Source: Metallyticus violacea (Eukaryota; Arthropoda; Insecta; Mantodea; Metallyticidae). Taken from it: a stretch of DNA of 64,000 bases. Location of the stretch: assembly GCA_030762175.1 (NCBI GenBank), contig CM060846.1, positions 306,128,512 to 306,192,511 of the forward strand, written 5' to 3'. Made by a program: the position numbers and the translations under genes. Shown here one piece after another: positions 11,763-24,789 of this stretch (positions within the stretch are counted from its first letter, which is position 1; the number at the start of each line of letters is the position of its first letter). The notes under the pieces are model-generated. The model had not been told where the DNA came from and did not search any database. It saw nothing but the letters and a program-made list of their open reading frames with translations.

Positions 11763-12910
11763 GTCTAACCTACATATATAGTACAGTATTTTACTACAAT
11801 ACAGTAATATATGATCTCCTAAAATGATTAACATGATATTTAATTATTTTTACAGTACTTCAAACCACTTTAATGCATGCTCATGCAAACTTGAACCTGT
11901 ATAAAGAGGTTATATTAAATATAATTTGGAATGATGCATTAACTTCATTTCAAAAGATTTTTTTTAAATGTAAAATTGGTAATTTAATAGTTTCCCTGTT
12001 AGGAAAACGTAACTATTGTGAGGATTTCAACACATTTCAGTCTCCATTTTCAGTAGTTTTCTGTTAAAATATATTTTGAAGAGAACTGCTTAGAATTCAC
12101 AGTGTTGGACACTGTATAGCTGACCCAGATGTTGCTGCTAATTCTCTGTTGCCCTCCAGCAAATAATATGGCAGATGTTCACTTATGAATCATAAGTTTG
12201 GGATATTTCTTCTTTGTGTTTTGAAGCATTATACAGCCTTCAAAGAAAATAACTGAATTAATTTTGCTGTATATTTTTATATATTCAGCTCTGTTTCTAT
12301 ACTCTTAATGGTTGATTTGCTGTGTAACATTTTTGAGTACAAAAAATTCCAAACATAACTGAAAACTGACTATGATATTTACTTATAAGCAAGTTGACAT
12401 CATTGCATTTGTTTAATTTCTTTTCTACAGTTTTCTTCAAGATTTTGGCAACTTTAGCATTTAAATTGCTGGCTATGCCTGAAGCAGCTCAGAAGCTCAA
12501 CTGCTCTTACATCTCTAAATCAATTCAGCTTACTCTGTAAAAACTGGAGATCTGGAAGCAGAATATGAGAATTGGATAACTATTGCCTTTGAGAAAGATT
12601 TCTAAGTGTACAATTCAGCAGCAACATCAGTTAAAAATAACAAGATTATATAGAAATGGCCTAAAAGTTGAAGCCCATATTTTTTACAAATTCATTTTAC
12701 TAATTTTCTCACGAACTGTGTAATATTATTATGCTGCTCATAAATATACCATTAAGTTTCAAACCATGTATCTCCCCCAAGTTTAATATATCCTCATAAC
12801 AATGAAGGTCTAAAGAGATGAATCGATGAATGAATGTTTAATGAAACAAGTATGTGTAAATGAACCCCGAGTAAAAAAAGCTTAAGTTACCTGGCATTCA
12901 ACTTTTCAGG

Positions 12911-13013
12911 ATAAGGAGAAAACCTTACTTAGGCAACTGACCTTACAGGATTTGTACCCAAGACCTCTGAGTTTGTAGGAAAACATTCTGACTAAAGGAC
13001 CACAGAGCCAGTC
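12911..13013 (-). mobile_element. tRNA-like SINE head
   Basis: Minus strand: TGGCTCTGTGGTCC (box A-like) and GGGTACAAATCC (box B-like) at tRNA spacing. No clear body. The layout resembles the tRNA heads at 25.2 and 54.5 kb. Confidence 0.45.
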
Positions 13014-13099
13014 AAAATAATTTGATACTCTTCCAATTGTCTTGTTTCAAAATTTTCTGGTTCTTTGGAAAGTTCCTCTGGATTTGGCAATTACAAAGT

Positions 13100-13406
13100 T
13101 TAGTTCATCACAATGGTACTGCCATATTTAGTCCTCCAAATTGGTTTTATGGATATGAGTGAGGCTATATCCAACGACATCTTCAACATTACTGCCATAT
13201 GCAACCATTGGTTATGCTGGATCTGTAACAAGGCTGATAGCATAATGGTTTTGTATCTCATATTTCTGTAATGTATATACAATGTTTTGAACCAGTGTAG
13301 CTCCAGTATTACTAACAAGCACAATAAAATAGACTGCATTGTAGTCATTACTTTCAAAAAAGTGAAATAGCAGAAAGACTAATCCCTGGCTTGTACATTG
13401 CTTCAT
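13100..13406 (-). pseudogene. Unidentified coding-like block, interrupted
   Basis: Minus-strand frame 13406-13212 continues after one stop into MVAYGSNVEDVVGYSLTHIH, giving about 95 codons with one or two stops. The composition looks coding, but I cannot name a family. It may be a decayed transposon or retrocopy. Confidence 0.25.
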
Positions 13407-13629
13407 TATATAAAATTAAATTATCACTTATCTGTCATAGTTATTTTTAGTACTTCAGCTCTCTTGTGTTCACAATTGGCAGATGTGGTCAGCAGAAGGT
13501 GATTACTTAATCCCCATTAAGTATGAGACCTAAACATAAAATTCTAGAACTTGAAGTATGTCTCTGCACTCAGAAAAGTTTCAGTAGCATCCATGATAAA
13601 TTATACATTGTTTCTTAAAGATTTTTTGC

Positions 13630-13890
13630 TTGTATAAACAAGATCAAGGGTTCAATCCCAGCCAAGGTCAATGGATTTTTTGAGTATACAAATCATAATT
13701 ATCATTTCTTTCAGAAGAAAAGTAAAGCTGTGGGTCCCACACCATAGATTTATGACATGCAAAAGAACCTCAAGCATGAAAGAAAAGGCCTCTGAGCAAC
13801 ATTTATTGGCTGTTTCAAGTCCTGAATTTAATGGAATTCTGATGATCTGAGATGTTAAAGGTCATCCATAAATAAACTAAATCATACAAC
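13630..13890 (+). mobile_element. SINE family 1, 5'-truncated copy
   Basis: Box B-like 'gggttcaatccc' (13648-13659) survives, box A does not. The body and 'gatgttaaaggtcatccataaataaa' tail match the copies at 92, 29.1, 32.7 and 62.0 kb. Confidence 0.85.
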
Positions 13891-13999
13891 AATCAACTAA
13901 GATATAGCTTTCCTTACAAAGAACCATCTGAAATTTTTAAACACTGCATCACATTTTCACACTCATATTTTGTCACACAGCTCAAATTACAGATTCAAA

Positions 14000-16900
14000 C
14001 AATGGTAGTGAGAGGACTTGTGTGATGTCACTCCAAGTGCGAGAAAGTTTGGGATGGGCGATATCCTAGAAATATATCGAGTCAGAATTGGATGTTATGT
14101 AAACAGTCAACAGGATGATGGCGTGATGAGAGGGGAAGAAGAAAAGGAAACCTTTATGATGTCACCTAGGAGGCAAGTCACAATATACAAGAGGAAAAGA
14201 GCAGAAGTAATGGCATTGTCATCAGTCGAAAGGGAAATGCATAGTAGTGTCGATGGCATTGGGCTTAAAGTTCCATCAACTGCCGAGGGCAGCATAATGG
14301 AGATAGCTGATAAGGAGAATTTGGCTATGGGTGAAAGAAGAACCAGGTATAGAGTAAAGTTGGATAAATGTAAGGGAGGATGGAGTTGTTCAAGGTAGGA
14401 AATGAACTGAAAGGTAGCATTATGGAATATGGTGGGTTATCAAAAATAATAAGTGGTCAGTTGTTTGAAGTGCTGAAGACAGGAGACATGATAGGAATGG
14501 TTTAGACTTGGTTGGATAGAGATGAAAAGAGAAGTGGAAGGTTATGATTATATAAGTGATCATGGTAAAGGAAGAGTAACGGAGGGTTTCTGGTGGTATA
14601 GGGGTATTTATAAATAAGAGTTGTGGAGTACATGTAAATGAAGTGTTACTTGCAGAAGAAGGGCAAATAATCTGGTTAAAGATATATAAGATGAAAGGAG
14701 TTAAACTGTGCTTAATATTAGGTATAGCATTATAGCCCACTTGAGTCATCAAAGTTTTACAATGAAAATTTGTACTTAAAACCAAATGATAGTATGGAAA
14801 AATTAAGTAACCAGTACCCTAGTATGGAGTTTATTACAGTTGGTGATTTTAATGCCAGAGTAGGTGAACATGGTATAAGATTATGGGATTGGAGAATGAA
14901 GTGTGTGGGTGAACTGAGAGGAGCAGGTAAGGAAAAGTAGAGATAAGGTGCTAAATAAGGAAGGTAGAAAATTGATCGAGTTCTGTGAGCTGAATAATTT
15001 AATTATATGCAATGATTTAAGAGGTTCAAACCAAGAAGGAGAATTTATGTTTATGAATATAAATGGTCAAAATGTAATAGACTATATGCTATGTAGTAAA
15101 GGAATTGGCCAGTTGTTGGTAGATTTCAAAGTCTTGAATATGATTACAAGTAATGAACATTTTCTACTAAAAATGAGACTGAGTTTAGGGGAATGCTATA
15201 GGGAGAAAGAAACAACAGAAATGAAACATATAAAATGTTTTAGATGGAAAGTGGAGTATGATGAGCTTTTCTGGGAGAATTTGATATCCAAAATAGCAGA
15301 AATAAAGTATGAAATTCTAGAGGCACTGAAGGTAGGAAAGATAAAGGGAGCATTGGAAAAGGTGGAGTCTATGGTAAGGTGGGCAGGAAGTAAGGTGGAA
15401 GTGAATGAAAGAGAAAATGCAAAAGGTTATGGATGGTACAACAGAGAGCATATTAAGATAAAGAAAGAAGTGTTTAAGGATTTAATAAGATGCAGAAGCT
15501 CAGAAATGGAAGATGATAGGCCAATTTTTTGTTAAAAAAAGGGGGGATATAAGTGCCTAGTGCAGGATAAAAAAAAGTATGGCAACAGAAAATAGTTGAA
15601 AAAATTAAAAGAGCAGTTATTGCTAAAGATAGTAAATATATATGGGCAGTTTTGAAGGATGTTTTAAGAGAAGAAATAAGATAACCCCAAGGGAATGGGA
15701 GAATTACTTTAGAAACCTGCTAGTTGGCAGGAATATTTCAAATTATGAATTAAACTTAGATATTACTGGGTACAGGATAGAAGGTATAAATAAAGAGTTT
15801 ACTAAGAATGAGGTAGGGTACCATATTGAAAAACTGAAGAACTGTTTGAACATAACAAAACTGAATTCACACAAACAGAAAATGATGAGTACCAATCATT
15901 TAGACTTTTACAGTTACAACAGTTGCTCAAAATGCCCACCATTGGCATCAATACACTTCTCAGTTCATTGAACTACTGATTGAGTAACGTTTGAGAAATT
16001 GTCCTCAGTGCTTGCAGCACATGCCATTTCAATTACTTCCCAAAGTGCTGCCAGTGTAGCTGGTTTTCTTTGGTATATGTTACCACAAGTCTCAAATTTG
16101 TCTTGAATGACAGCAATTGTTACTGGCATTGGCAGTTCTGTTCTGTACACACCTCCATTGCCTTTGACTTCAACAACATTCTCGGTTTTCCTATACCACT
16201 TCAAAATTGCTTTCGGCTGTTTAAATGATAATCTTACTTCATTTTGTTGTAGCAATGCTAGCATAATGTAATGTGAGTCATATCTGTTTACAGAACATCA
16301 TACTATACATTACTGTTATTTTGCGATCCAACTTTGAAATATATTAAATAGATATATACTGTGAAAAAGTGTAAGCATTTTTTGGCACTCTTGGTATAAA
16401 TTGAGATGTAAGGGAGTTAGAAACTAATTTATTTTGGGACTTCAAAAATTATATGAAGGAAGCAGGTATTGTGTCAGATATGAAGATTCTAGATCTACAG
16501 ACTATATAATTTAAAATTTGGGCTTGAGACAGGGATGTTTTGATATTATTTAATTTATTTATACACTATATCCTAGATAGGATTAAGGAAAAATGTAGAC
16601 ATTGCCCAATTATTGGAAAGAAGGAAGTACCAGGATAGCTTTTTGCAGATGATCTTATAATGGGGGAGTAACTGCCATAGGAATACAACATGCATTGATG
16701 AAATTATTAGATATTGTGCGAATGGGGCCTGAGGATAAATAGCAATAAATCAAAGATAATAGTATTTAAAAAGAGAATAAAATTAAGAAAAGATGAGAGA
16801 TAGTTTATGAATAGAAGCCCAATAGAGGCAGTGAAAGAATGTGATTATTTGGGAGTGAGATTTACAAGTAATGGAAGGTGGAAGGTCCAGTTTAAATGTG

Positions 16901-17990
16901 CACAAGATAAAGGTAAATTAGCTATGAAAGCTATTAGAATAATCTTGATAAAGTTCCCACATTGTCAATACTATATGAGGCTGCAGATCAGTCGAAGATG
17001 ATGTATGCAGTGCAAATTTGGGGAGTGTCAAAGAAGTGGACAAAGATTGATGTAGTGCATAGAATGTTTTCTAGAGAGGTTCTGGGGTTACTAAAACGTT
17101 CACCAAGGGGCAAGTATGGTAGAATTAGGAAGAGTAGGAAGCAAAAGAATAAGAAAGAATCTTAAAATATTGATATAGATGTTTGAAACTAGACAATAAT
17201 GATGCATTAATAGAATATCTTACATACCAAAGAGATGTATTGGGAAGAGAGTGTTGACTATGAGAGGTGGGAAAACTATTAGAAGAAATTGGAATGGGAG
17301 ATGTATGGAGTTTGGGTGAAAATAATGTTTGTGGATTTGGAAAGAAGTGAGACAGAGGATAGAAAATATAGAGGGGCAAGAGATCGGGCTAGTTTAGAGG
17401 ATAAAAGTTCCTTAGAATTATATAAAGCAGTTAAAAGAAACTGGGGATGGGAGAAATATATAAACATTTGTGAACAATTTAGAAGAGAAGTTTTGCATGG
17501 ATGCATACAGGGGTTTTATTTTTAAAAAGACTAAGGATAAATTGTAAAGAAGGATGCATTATGTATGGGAAAGCAGAAAGTCAGTTCTATTGTTTAAGTG
17601 AATGTGGAGGTATAGTACCTGGGATGGAAAATGGGACAAATTATAACAAGAAATAGTGGCAACAAAAATGTTATCAGAAACGACAGTAGAGAAAATGATT
17701 AAGATAGGGAAATTTTTAGGAAAAGTAAGAGATAATTGGACAGGAAGTATATAGAAGGAGCTTGAGAACATACGCAGTGATGAAAATTAGTAATTCATTT
17801 TATAGGTTCTTTAACATATAAATAACCTGGTGGTTGGGATATGGGAGGGCCCAGTTTGGTGCTGCTGAACTTTTGGAGATTTTGTGTTTACGTAAATTAT
17901 GTTATATAAATTAAATTATAATTCTATTATCTAGTAAACTATAATTTGCTTGATATTTGTAATACTGAATATTGAATAAATTCATTCATT
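14000..17990 (+). mobile_element. APE-type non-LTR retrotransposon (LINE), decayed, interrupted by a mariner relic
   Basis: In order: an upstream open frame 14018-14398; endonuclease remnants with GDFNARVGEHG near 14837-14870 and a 195-codon frame 14948-15535 containing NVIDYMLCSKGIG and the 'SNEHF' replacement of the usual SDH; the RT 5' part at 15642-15850; the mariner insertion 15850-16392; then RT in broken frames (RQGC near 16527, an FADD-like 'FCR*' remnant near 16640, YLGVRFTSNGRWKVQ at 16846-16890); a post-RT region (FSREVLGLLKRSP near 17070) and C-terminus to 17.77 kb. The 3' UTR ends in 'attcattcattcaa', a short repeat tail. Many stops; dead. It belongs to the same group as the copies at 9.8 and 39-41.7 kb. 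Confidence 0.85.
15850..16392 (-). mobile_element. IS630/Tc1/mariner-type element, internally deleted
   Basis: The minus frame 16264-15965 fuses the transposase N-terminus (ILKWYRKTENVVEVKG, then a helix-turn-helix-like TIAVIQDKFET) directly to the C-terminal segment (YQRKPATLAALWEVIEMA), so the whole DDE catalytic core is missing. The right end has a terminal repeat (agagtgccaaaaaatg on the minus strand) like that of the 22 kb copy. The left terminal repeat is lost. It interrupts the LINE RT. Confidence 0.8.
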
Positions 17991-18684
17991 CAACTCAAAT
18001 TATAATGCTGTGTTTCACATACTTTCCTACCTAAATACTAATGCAACCATTAACCATTAAGTACACATTGTGCAGAACTCAGTATCCCATTAATAGTTCA
18101 CTGACAATTGGTATTTCCATTAGCTGACCATCTATTTTCCATTAACAATAATTTACATATTTGTGCAGTAATTTTTGTAATCTTGAATTGGTTTCAGTTG
18201 TAATCAAAATAAATACTGCAGCTTTGCAGCACTCTGCATTGCATACACCTTGAAATAATAGTATTTTTATTCCATGTTATTTCTAGCACATAAGTGAATC
18301 AATACATAGATTTAAATCCATTTTAATTTTGTCTTTAAAACAATATAATTTTGTTTATTATATTCTTAGGTCAAAGAGATTAAACAAACTCTTCAGAGGA
18401 AATAGAAGCAGTTATTCTTAATATGTTGCAGGAAGAGGAGGATGAAATTTCTTTCTTTAATGAATATGATGGAGAAGAAAAAGCAATTCATAAAGCAGAA
18501 CACAATAACATAAATGTGGGTCAGAACAGTTGGTAAATTAAAATTTTGTTCATAATATGAAGTAATATTCTGATAACCAGGTTTATATGGGGAAGGATAG
18601 TAAAAATCATTGGATCAACACTTCACAAGCAATTTTAGGTAAAATTAAGTAACAAAATATAACCAGAACATTACTAATTAAGTG

Positions 18685-19075
18685 CATACTGGCAAAACAA
18701 AAAGAACACTGGAGAAACATCAGGTACAATCAGATAGATAAATCAGCTGTTGCACATAAATTTTGGAGAGATAAACATGAAATAGAAATGGAAGTCAAAT
18801 TATTGAAATTTGTTAATAGACTCTTGGAGCTGGGAATATGGGAAAAAAAATTTATATAAAAATATGAAGGTAAGGTTATCAACTTCAAGGTTCTAACAGA
18901 AGATAAAGTAATCCAAAAGTTGATAAAATGTCCACAAGAGCTACACCAAGTACATCCAACCAACAATAAATCAGGCAGTCCACTCACAGCTGATGCTGTG
19001 GGCAAAAGCCTGTGAAACATGTTGTATATAATTCACTGGTAAGTGTAGCATAAGAGTAATGGACTGACTAGCTAA
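18685..19075 (+). mobile_element. PLE lineage B, 5'-truncated 3' end
   Basis: Begins inside the GIY-YIG endonuclease ('actggcaaaacaaaaagaac' = the YIG.TK region out of frame) and continues EHWRNIRYNQIDKSAVAHKFW and EIEMEVKLLKFVNR, then a tail with a hammerhead-like motif and the lineage-B end sequence ('gcataagagtaatggactgac'). Confidence 0.8.
18986..19027 (+). ncRNA. Hammerhead-like motif, partly decayed (PLE lineage B)
   Basis: CUGAUGC (A9 changed to C) at 18990-18996, then GCCUGU and GAA (19014-19016), and stem III ACAUGU (19017-19022). Stem II is weakened compared with the 45.1 kb copy. Confidence 0.4.
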
Positions 19076-20003
19076 TTAAGAATAAGGCTTACAAGGATAG
19101 CCAAAAATCAGCTACTCATCTTGGAAGCATTCATGAATATAACTATCGATATGATTGACAAAATTGCATAATATGCTAATTTGCATATTGAAAAAATAAA
19201 TTAGATACCATCTACCAAAGACACAGGGATTGTAAAACAATTGTATAGAAAGAATTACTTTTTTTAGAGTGTTTCTGCTGTAACTGTTTTGGAATTATGA
19301 ATGCAGCATTTGGTCTAAATGAACTACTCTTGAAACACAGGGCGTAAAGGATATCCCTTTTGAAGGGCTTGAATGTACTAGAAATGGGAATCTCTTGCAA
19401 TTAAAAGTAGCCCTGAAGACAATTATAACAATACCATAAGTATTACAAAACAATTTAACAGAAACATTGAATCTGTCAAAGTACTGACATCAATCTAAAA
19501 CAGTAAGAGAACATGATGGAAGAACAGGCCCTGGTTAAGAGTGTGAAGTACATAATAAAATAACAGTACATTATTTTATGTGCAACAAATTTATTTGAAA
19601 AAAACCATATCATTATGTGATTACATGCAAATGATGCATTAATCATGAACAGAAAGAAGACACATAAATTTTGTTCATATCACATCAGAACATAAAAGAC
19701 ATTGACCTCATAATGAGAGCCCATGAGAATGCTTAATTAACATAGAACAAAGATAAGAGATCATGATAACTGCTCTACTTATTTCTACTTCACCACCACC
19801 TATACAGCCAATAAGAATCCTTACAGAACAGATTTAAATAAACTCTATTTTCATAATTCACATTCTTTTATACATATTTGTTTTCTGTTTTCTTTGTTAC
19901 ACTTGTCTTCATTCTTTTCTATTTAATGTTTTGCTTCTAAACTTATTTATAGGCATTGCTATGTCTGTCCATTGTAGCAGACCACAATTGCAGATCATTA
20001 TTC

Positions 20004-20557
20004 TTTTGTCAATATATACCAGATTAACAATAAGGTACAACCAAACTTTCAGGACACATTCCTCGCACTTACAAGAAGTTACATGGACTGAAAACATTTT
20101 ATTTCAATGTTAGAACTTATCTTCTACATTTCTTCATAGTACTTATTCATAGGAAATACACAGGAACGAATGTACCAGCATATCACATGAAACTCTTGCA
20201 TGAAATGTTCAAAATGCCCTATTGGTTACCACTGGTGTTAAGTTGTAACTCTCAGGTTCACCACCTGTGTTTTGTGTTCCATTTGAATGAATGTAATTTT
20301 GATGCATGTACCAATGCTAGCAGAGGGCATTTTAAACATCTCATGTAAGAAAGAGTTTCATATGGTGTGCTGGTATGTTCTGTTCAGGTGTGTTTCCCAT
20401 AATTAATGTAAGATGAAGAACTGTAGAAAATATGTTCCAACATGGAAATAAAACATTTCTGGACCTACGTCCATATAACATATCTTCTTCTTCTATGTAT
20501 GAGGAATATGTTTTGAAAGTTTGACTGTACCTTATTGTTTCACCCATATTGACAAAA
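20004..20557. repeat. Long inverted repeat, unassigned
   Basis: Left arm 20004-20220 and right arm 20324-20557 are reverse complements over about 215-235 bases with moderate divergence; the spacer is about 100 bases. Anchors: 'ttttgtcaatat', 'caataaggtaca', 'accagca' and 'aaaatgccct' recur inverted. One strand has a 92-codon open frame (20619-20341), and its mirror repeats part of it (TIRYNQTFRTHSSH). No transposase or RT motif. Confidence 0.85.
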
Positions 20558-21980
20558 TAATTTATATAATAATATAATACATCCATATTTCCTTTATAGG
20601 TGAATATATGAACTACCATTCATTCAATAAATATACTATTTTCTGTGTTTGATGTAAGTACTGTTCACTTAGAATGTTATAGTTTATGTATATAACATAT
20701 TACTGTTATTTCTTTACTACCAAGTTTGCAATATATCACAAGTACCAAACAAATTAAAATGTCTGAGTGAGACACTGTACATCTTATATTCCTGCATCCT
20801 TAAGCAGCTTCACTTATACCTACATAAATTCATGCAAAATTGCTTCATTTATTTATTCATCAGAATTTGTGTTGATGTATATTTTTGTAAAATTATTTTT
20901 GAAAAATATACAAAATGAAGATATTGTTTATATGTTCCCTCTTCATAACCAACCAGAGTAAAATATATCTTCAATTTATTTTTTAAAATTTCCAAGCACA
21001 ATAAATTTACCCTTCCAAAATTTGTTGCAAATATTATAATGGGTTAAGTTAATGATTGGCAAAGCAATGGATTTACTGCTCTTTGTGCTGCATATGAGCC
21101 ACTTCCCAAAATGTTTTCTATTATATCATTAATGAGGAAGATTTAAAACAAACAGACTAAAGTTCAAATGTGAAATTGGCTATTTCTGAAACCAAACTGG
21201 GTATTGCTAAAAAGAATTTGTTGATATCCTTTACTATCTACCACTTTCCTAAATTCAATGAGCTTAATTTTCAATTACAGGAAAAAGGTAGAAATATGTC
21301 AGGGATGACCAGTGAAATGAATGATTTCCAAAACAACTTGGATTGCACAATCCAGAAGTAATTCTCATGCACACTCTTCACATTTTAAGCTATTGTGAAA
21401 ACTATCAGTTTCTTATGTTTGGCACTTAGGAAACTTCATAGAAAAGGTTTGCTAACAGGTTTAGTCAATTTAGTCCATTTTTAGCCCCAGAATTAGAGAC
21501 ACCTTTATTGATAATCCATTCATTTTTTCCAATCAAATAGCTGATGTGGGAGCTTGAAAAGAATAGTCATGAGGAAGTAAAATTAGAAATATAATTTCAA
21601 GAGAACATTATTTTAATGCCCTCATAAGATAATAGTAACAATTCCTGATCTTTCCTGATGCAACAAGAAATTCAAGGTTGCATTTACATTCTTAAAATGC
21701 CTTATTTTCAGAGTCAGGTAATCACAAAAGACTGTGTAATTGTAGAAGGGATGAGGCAGATTTTATTATTAAAAATAATACCAAAACATGGAAGGAAGGG
21801 TATGGAAATGCAAAGATGGAAATGTAATAGGACTGACCTGATCTATCTAGAGGTAAGTCTAACAGGGAATACCTTCTAAATTTTCATAGTCAGATTTGTG
21901 ATTCAGGATAATAGTGTGTGCATTGCCTTTGCATCCTTTCAGACATAACAGAATGTAAATATGTGTGTATGTATATATCG

Positions 21981-22820
21981 AGGGTGCCAAAAAAATGTAT
22001 ATACAATTTCACAGCAGATATCTATTTAATATATTTCAAAGTTGGACTGAAAAACAACAGTAATGTGTAGTATGATGTTCTGTAAACAGATGTGACTCGC
22101 ATACATTATGATAGCATTGCTATAACACAGGTAAATCAATAATGAACAAACGAAGCCAAGATTATTGCATGATGTTCTGTAAACAGATATAACTCACATT
22201 AAGTTATGCTAGCATTGCTACAACAAAATGGAGCCAAGATTATCATTTGAACAGCAGAAATCAATTTTGAAGTGGTACTGGAAAAACAAGAATGTTGTTG
22301 AAGTTCAAAGGCAATGGAGATATGTGTACAGAACAGAACTGCCAATGCAAGTAACAATTGCATGCATTCATACACTCTATGCAAATTAAGAATTTTACTT
22401 CCAATAGGATGGTGCACCACCACATTACTACCAAGATGTACCTGCATACCTTGATGACAATCTTCCAAGATACTGGATAGGATGAATGATTGAGTTTCTA
22501 CTGCGTTCTCCAGATCTAACTCCGTTGGACTTCTACCTATGAGAATTTCTTAAGGATGTTGTATACCGTAGAAAACCAGCTACTGGCAGCATTTCGGAAG
22601 AAATTGAAATGGCATGTGCTGCAATCACTGAGGATACTTTCACAAAAATTGCTCAATCAGTAGTCCAACGTACTCAGAAGTGTATCAATGCCAATGGTGG
22701 ATATTCTGAGCAACTGTCTAATATGATTAGTGTTCATCATTTTTTGTTTGGTGTATTCTGTTTTGTTAGGTTAACACATTTTTTCTTTGCTTGAAGTGTG
22801 TATACATTTTGTGGCACCCT
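21981..22820 (+). mobile_element. IS630/Tc1/mariner-type element with both terminal repeats, internally deleted
   Basis: Terminal inverted repeats: AGGGTGCCAAAAAAATGTATA at the left (21981), matched by the reverse complement of the right end (tgtatacattttgtggcaccct), with TA-rich flanks. Transposase remnants: MEPRLSFEQQKSILKWYWKN from 22227, stopping near 22388, then the C-terminal half with DGAPPHYY (second catalytic Asp region), RSPDLTPLDFYL and VVYRRKPATG. The stretch with the first Asp is deleted and several stops are present. A 55-60 base segment is duplicated at about 22072-22138 and 22165-22222. Confidence 0.85.
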
Positions 22821-23479
22821 CTGCATATATATTACAAACATATTACATAAACAAACCACATATAGTTTGTTAATATAATATGCATAGTTTACTAGTGATT
22901 TAGCCTCAGTTTTTAGTATTTTGCACTGATAAGAGTAATCATTGGGTTCTGTATCAATCACAAATATTGCTGAGATTAAAACTTCTCTAAAGTGTTAAAA
23001 TAAATACATTGATTCTATATTGATATTAAGAGAGCCTTGTACTGAAGGAAAAAAAAGCAAATATTAAAATAGTAGATTTAAAAAAGAATGTGCATACAGA
23101 ATAATTATAGTTATAAACCATTGAAAAATGAACACCGTTAATTGTCATGATTGTCATTGATCTCATATGATTTAGATATATGATCTTTCATAGATTCCAT
23201 TCAACATTTTTCTTAGTCTACTCAAGCTGTGACTTTCTTATTATAGTGTCACTATGGGTAATATATTAAAAATATCTTCAAGTGAATAAATTGTGTTAAA
23301 ATATGCATCTGTTCTTTAAAGATTCCTTCTTTATGTTTGCTCCTTATTCTGAATGAAACAGAACATTAGTAAATTAATTTGAGAAATTGAAAACAACTTG
23401 CGTATTAAGTATTACTATCAAAGCTACAAGAACAACAAATAACTTAATAAAACACTATTCTATGATGGGCATGACTAGA

Positions 23480-23567
23480 GGAAAGAAGGAAGGAAGGAAG
23501 GGAGGGAGGGAGGGAGGGAGGGAGGGAGGGAGGGAGGAAGGAAGGAAGGAAGGAAGGAAGGAAGGGG
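23480..23567. repeat. (GGAA)n/(GGGA)n simple repeat
   Basis: Uninterrupted purine tetranucleotide tract; a matching CTCC tract lies nearby at 23670-23691. The high-copy glycine/arginine 'frames' over it are artefacts. Confidence 0.97.
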
Positions 23568-23669
23568 AATAAGAACATAGATAGTACCTGTTTAACATAA
23601 AATTTGTAACATTCATGGTGACGTCAGTGACACCCTTGATTTCGCCTGCCACACTGATAAATGCATACC

Positions 23670-23691
23670 TCCCTCCCTCCCTCCCTCCCTC
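23670..23691. repeat. (CTCC)n simple repeat
   Basis: Short tetranucleotide tract, pyrimidine-rich on the plus strand, complementary in sequence to the nearby GGGA tract. Confidence 0.9.
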
Positions 23692-23734
23692 ATTTTATGA
23701 TTGCTGTTAAGAGTTATCTAAACAATTCTGAAAT

Positions 23735-23785
23735 ACGGGTATTAAATTGGCTCACTAGCTAATTAAGAATAAACTTGGAACAGCT
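23735..23785 (+). mobile_element. PLE lineage-B terminal remnant
   Basis: 'gtattaaattggctcactagctaattaagaataaac' matches the outer end of the lineage-B copies at 19.07 and 46.44-46.48 kb. No coding part remains. Confidence 0.6.
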
Positions 23786-23863
23786 TAAGTCCAACACCCA
23801 GTACAAATAGACTGGCTAAACTGTTATTGTTGATATCATCACTATTATTATTATTCAATATAC

Positions 23864-23886
23864 ATATATATATATATATATATATA
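23864..23886. repeat. (TA)n microsatellite
   Basis: Alternating TA tract just after an ATT-rich stretch. Confidence 0.95.
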
Positions 23887-24789
23887 ACATAAATGAAAAA
23901 TAATGTAACACTATTAACAATGTAACTAAAATAACAATAACTAGAAAAGTAGAAAAGAATAAAGCACTAAGAAAAAGTCATACATTAGTAATACCTATAT
24001 TTCAAACTGCTTAAGTTCTTCTATGGCAAGAAGATTACCAATCTGACTTTTTTTAAGTGTTTTATCCTTTTCTGGTTATTGTTATTTCAGTTACACACAC
24101 ACACACACATACATATGCTACAACCCTTTGTAACCCTTAGCCTCATAGCTGTTGTGACAGAATTTCGGTTTTAAATTATAAATACTCGTTCTTTACAGAG
24201 CTTGTTGCACATGCACCTATGGTTTTCCTCTTCTTCCAGTTTCTATTACCTTACTATATATTATATTTTTAGTATTCTCTTTGCTCCAATTGCTCTATAA
24301 GACCTCACCAGCAAAGTCTGAGAGATTTAAAATGACTTATTAAAACTTTCCCTGCAATATATGGCTGAACTCTTAAGTTTTAAATATATTCTTTTAATGC
24401 CTTTATGAAGTCATGTATTTGTTGAATTATTTTACTTTCTGAAGTTCTAAGAACATTCTTAAATGCATATTTCAACAGCATGAGCTACAGTAGGAATTAT
24501 TATGTATTTTAACTAATACAATTAATTTTAAAAGGCACAATTTCACAACTTATTTGCCCATTCAATTCTGCTTATAAATGAGACATTACTTTAAATATCA
24601 ATATACACGTTGAAGGTGGTCATGCTTAGCTCAGTAAAACTGTTTACATTTGTGGTTAAATTTTGTTGCCAAGGCAATTTGAATACACTCATAGTTAATC
24701 TGCATTGCCCATTGGATTGGATTGTTTGGGGCAGAGGAAATACTTTGGTACTTCAAACTTGCTCATGGCTGTTCGTTTGTACCTATGCC

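Noticed and set aside
23387..23652. Open frames rich in Gly/Arg/Glu or Ser/Pro over the purine tract
   Set aside because: They are translations of a tetranucleotide repeat.
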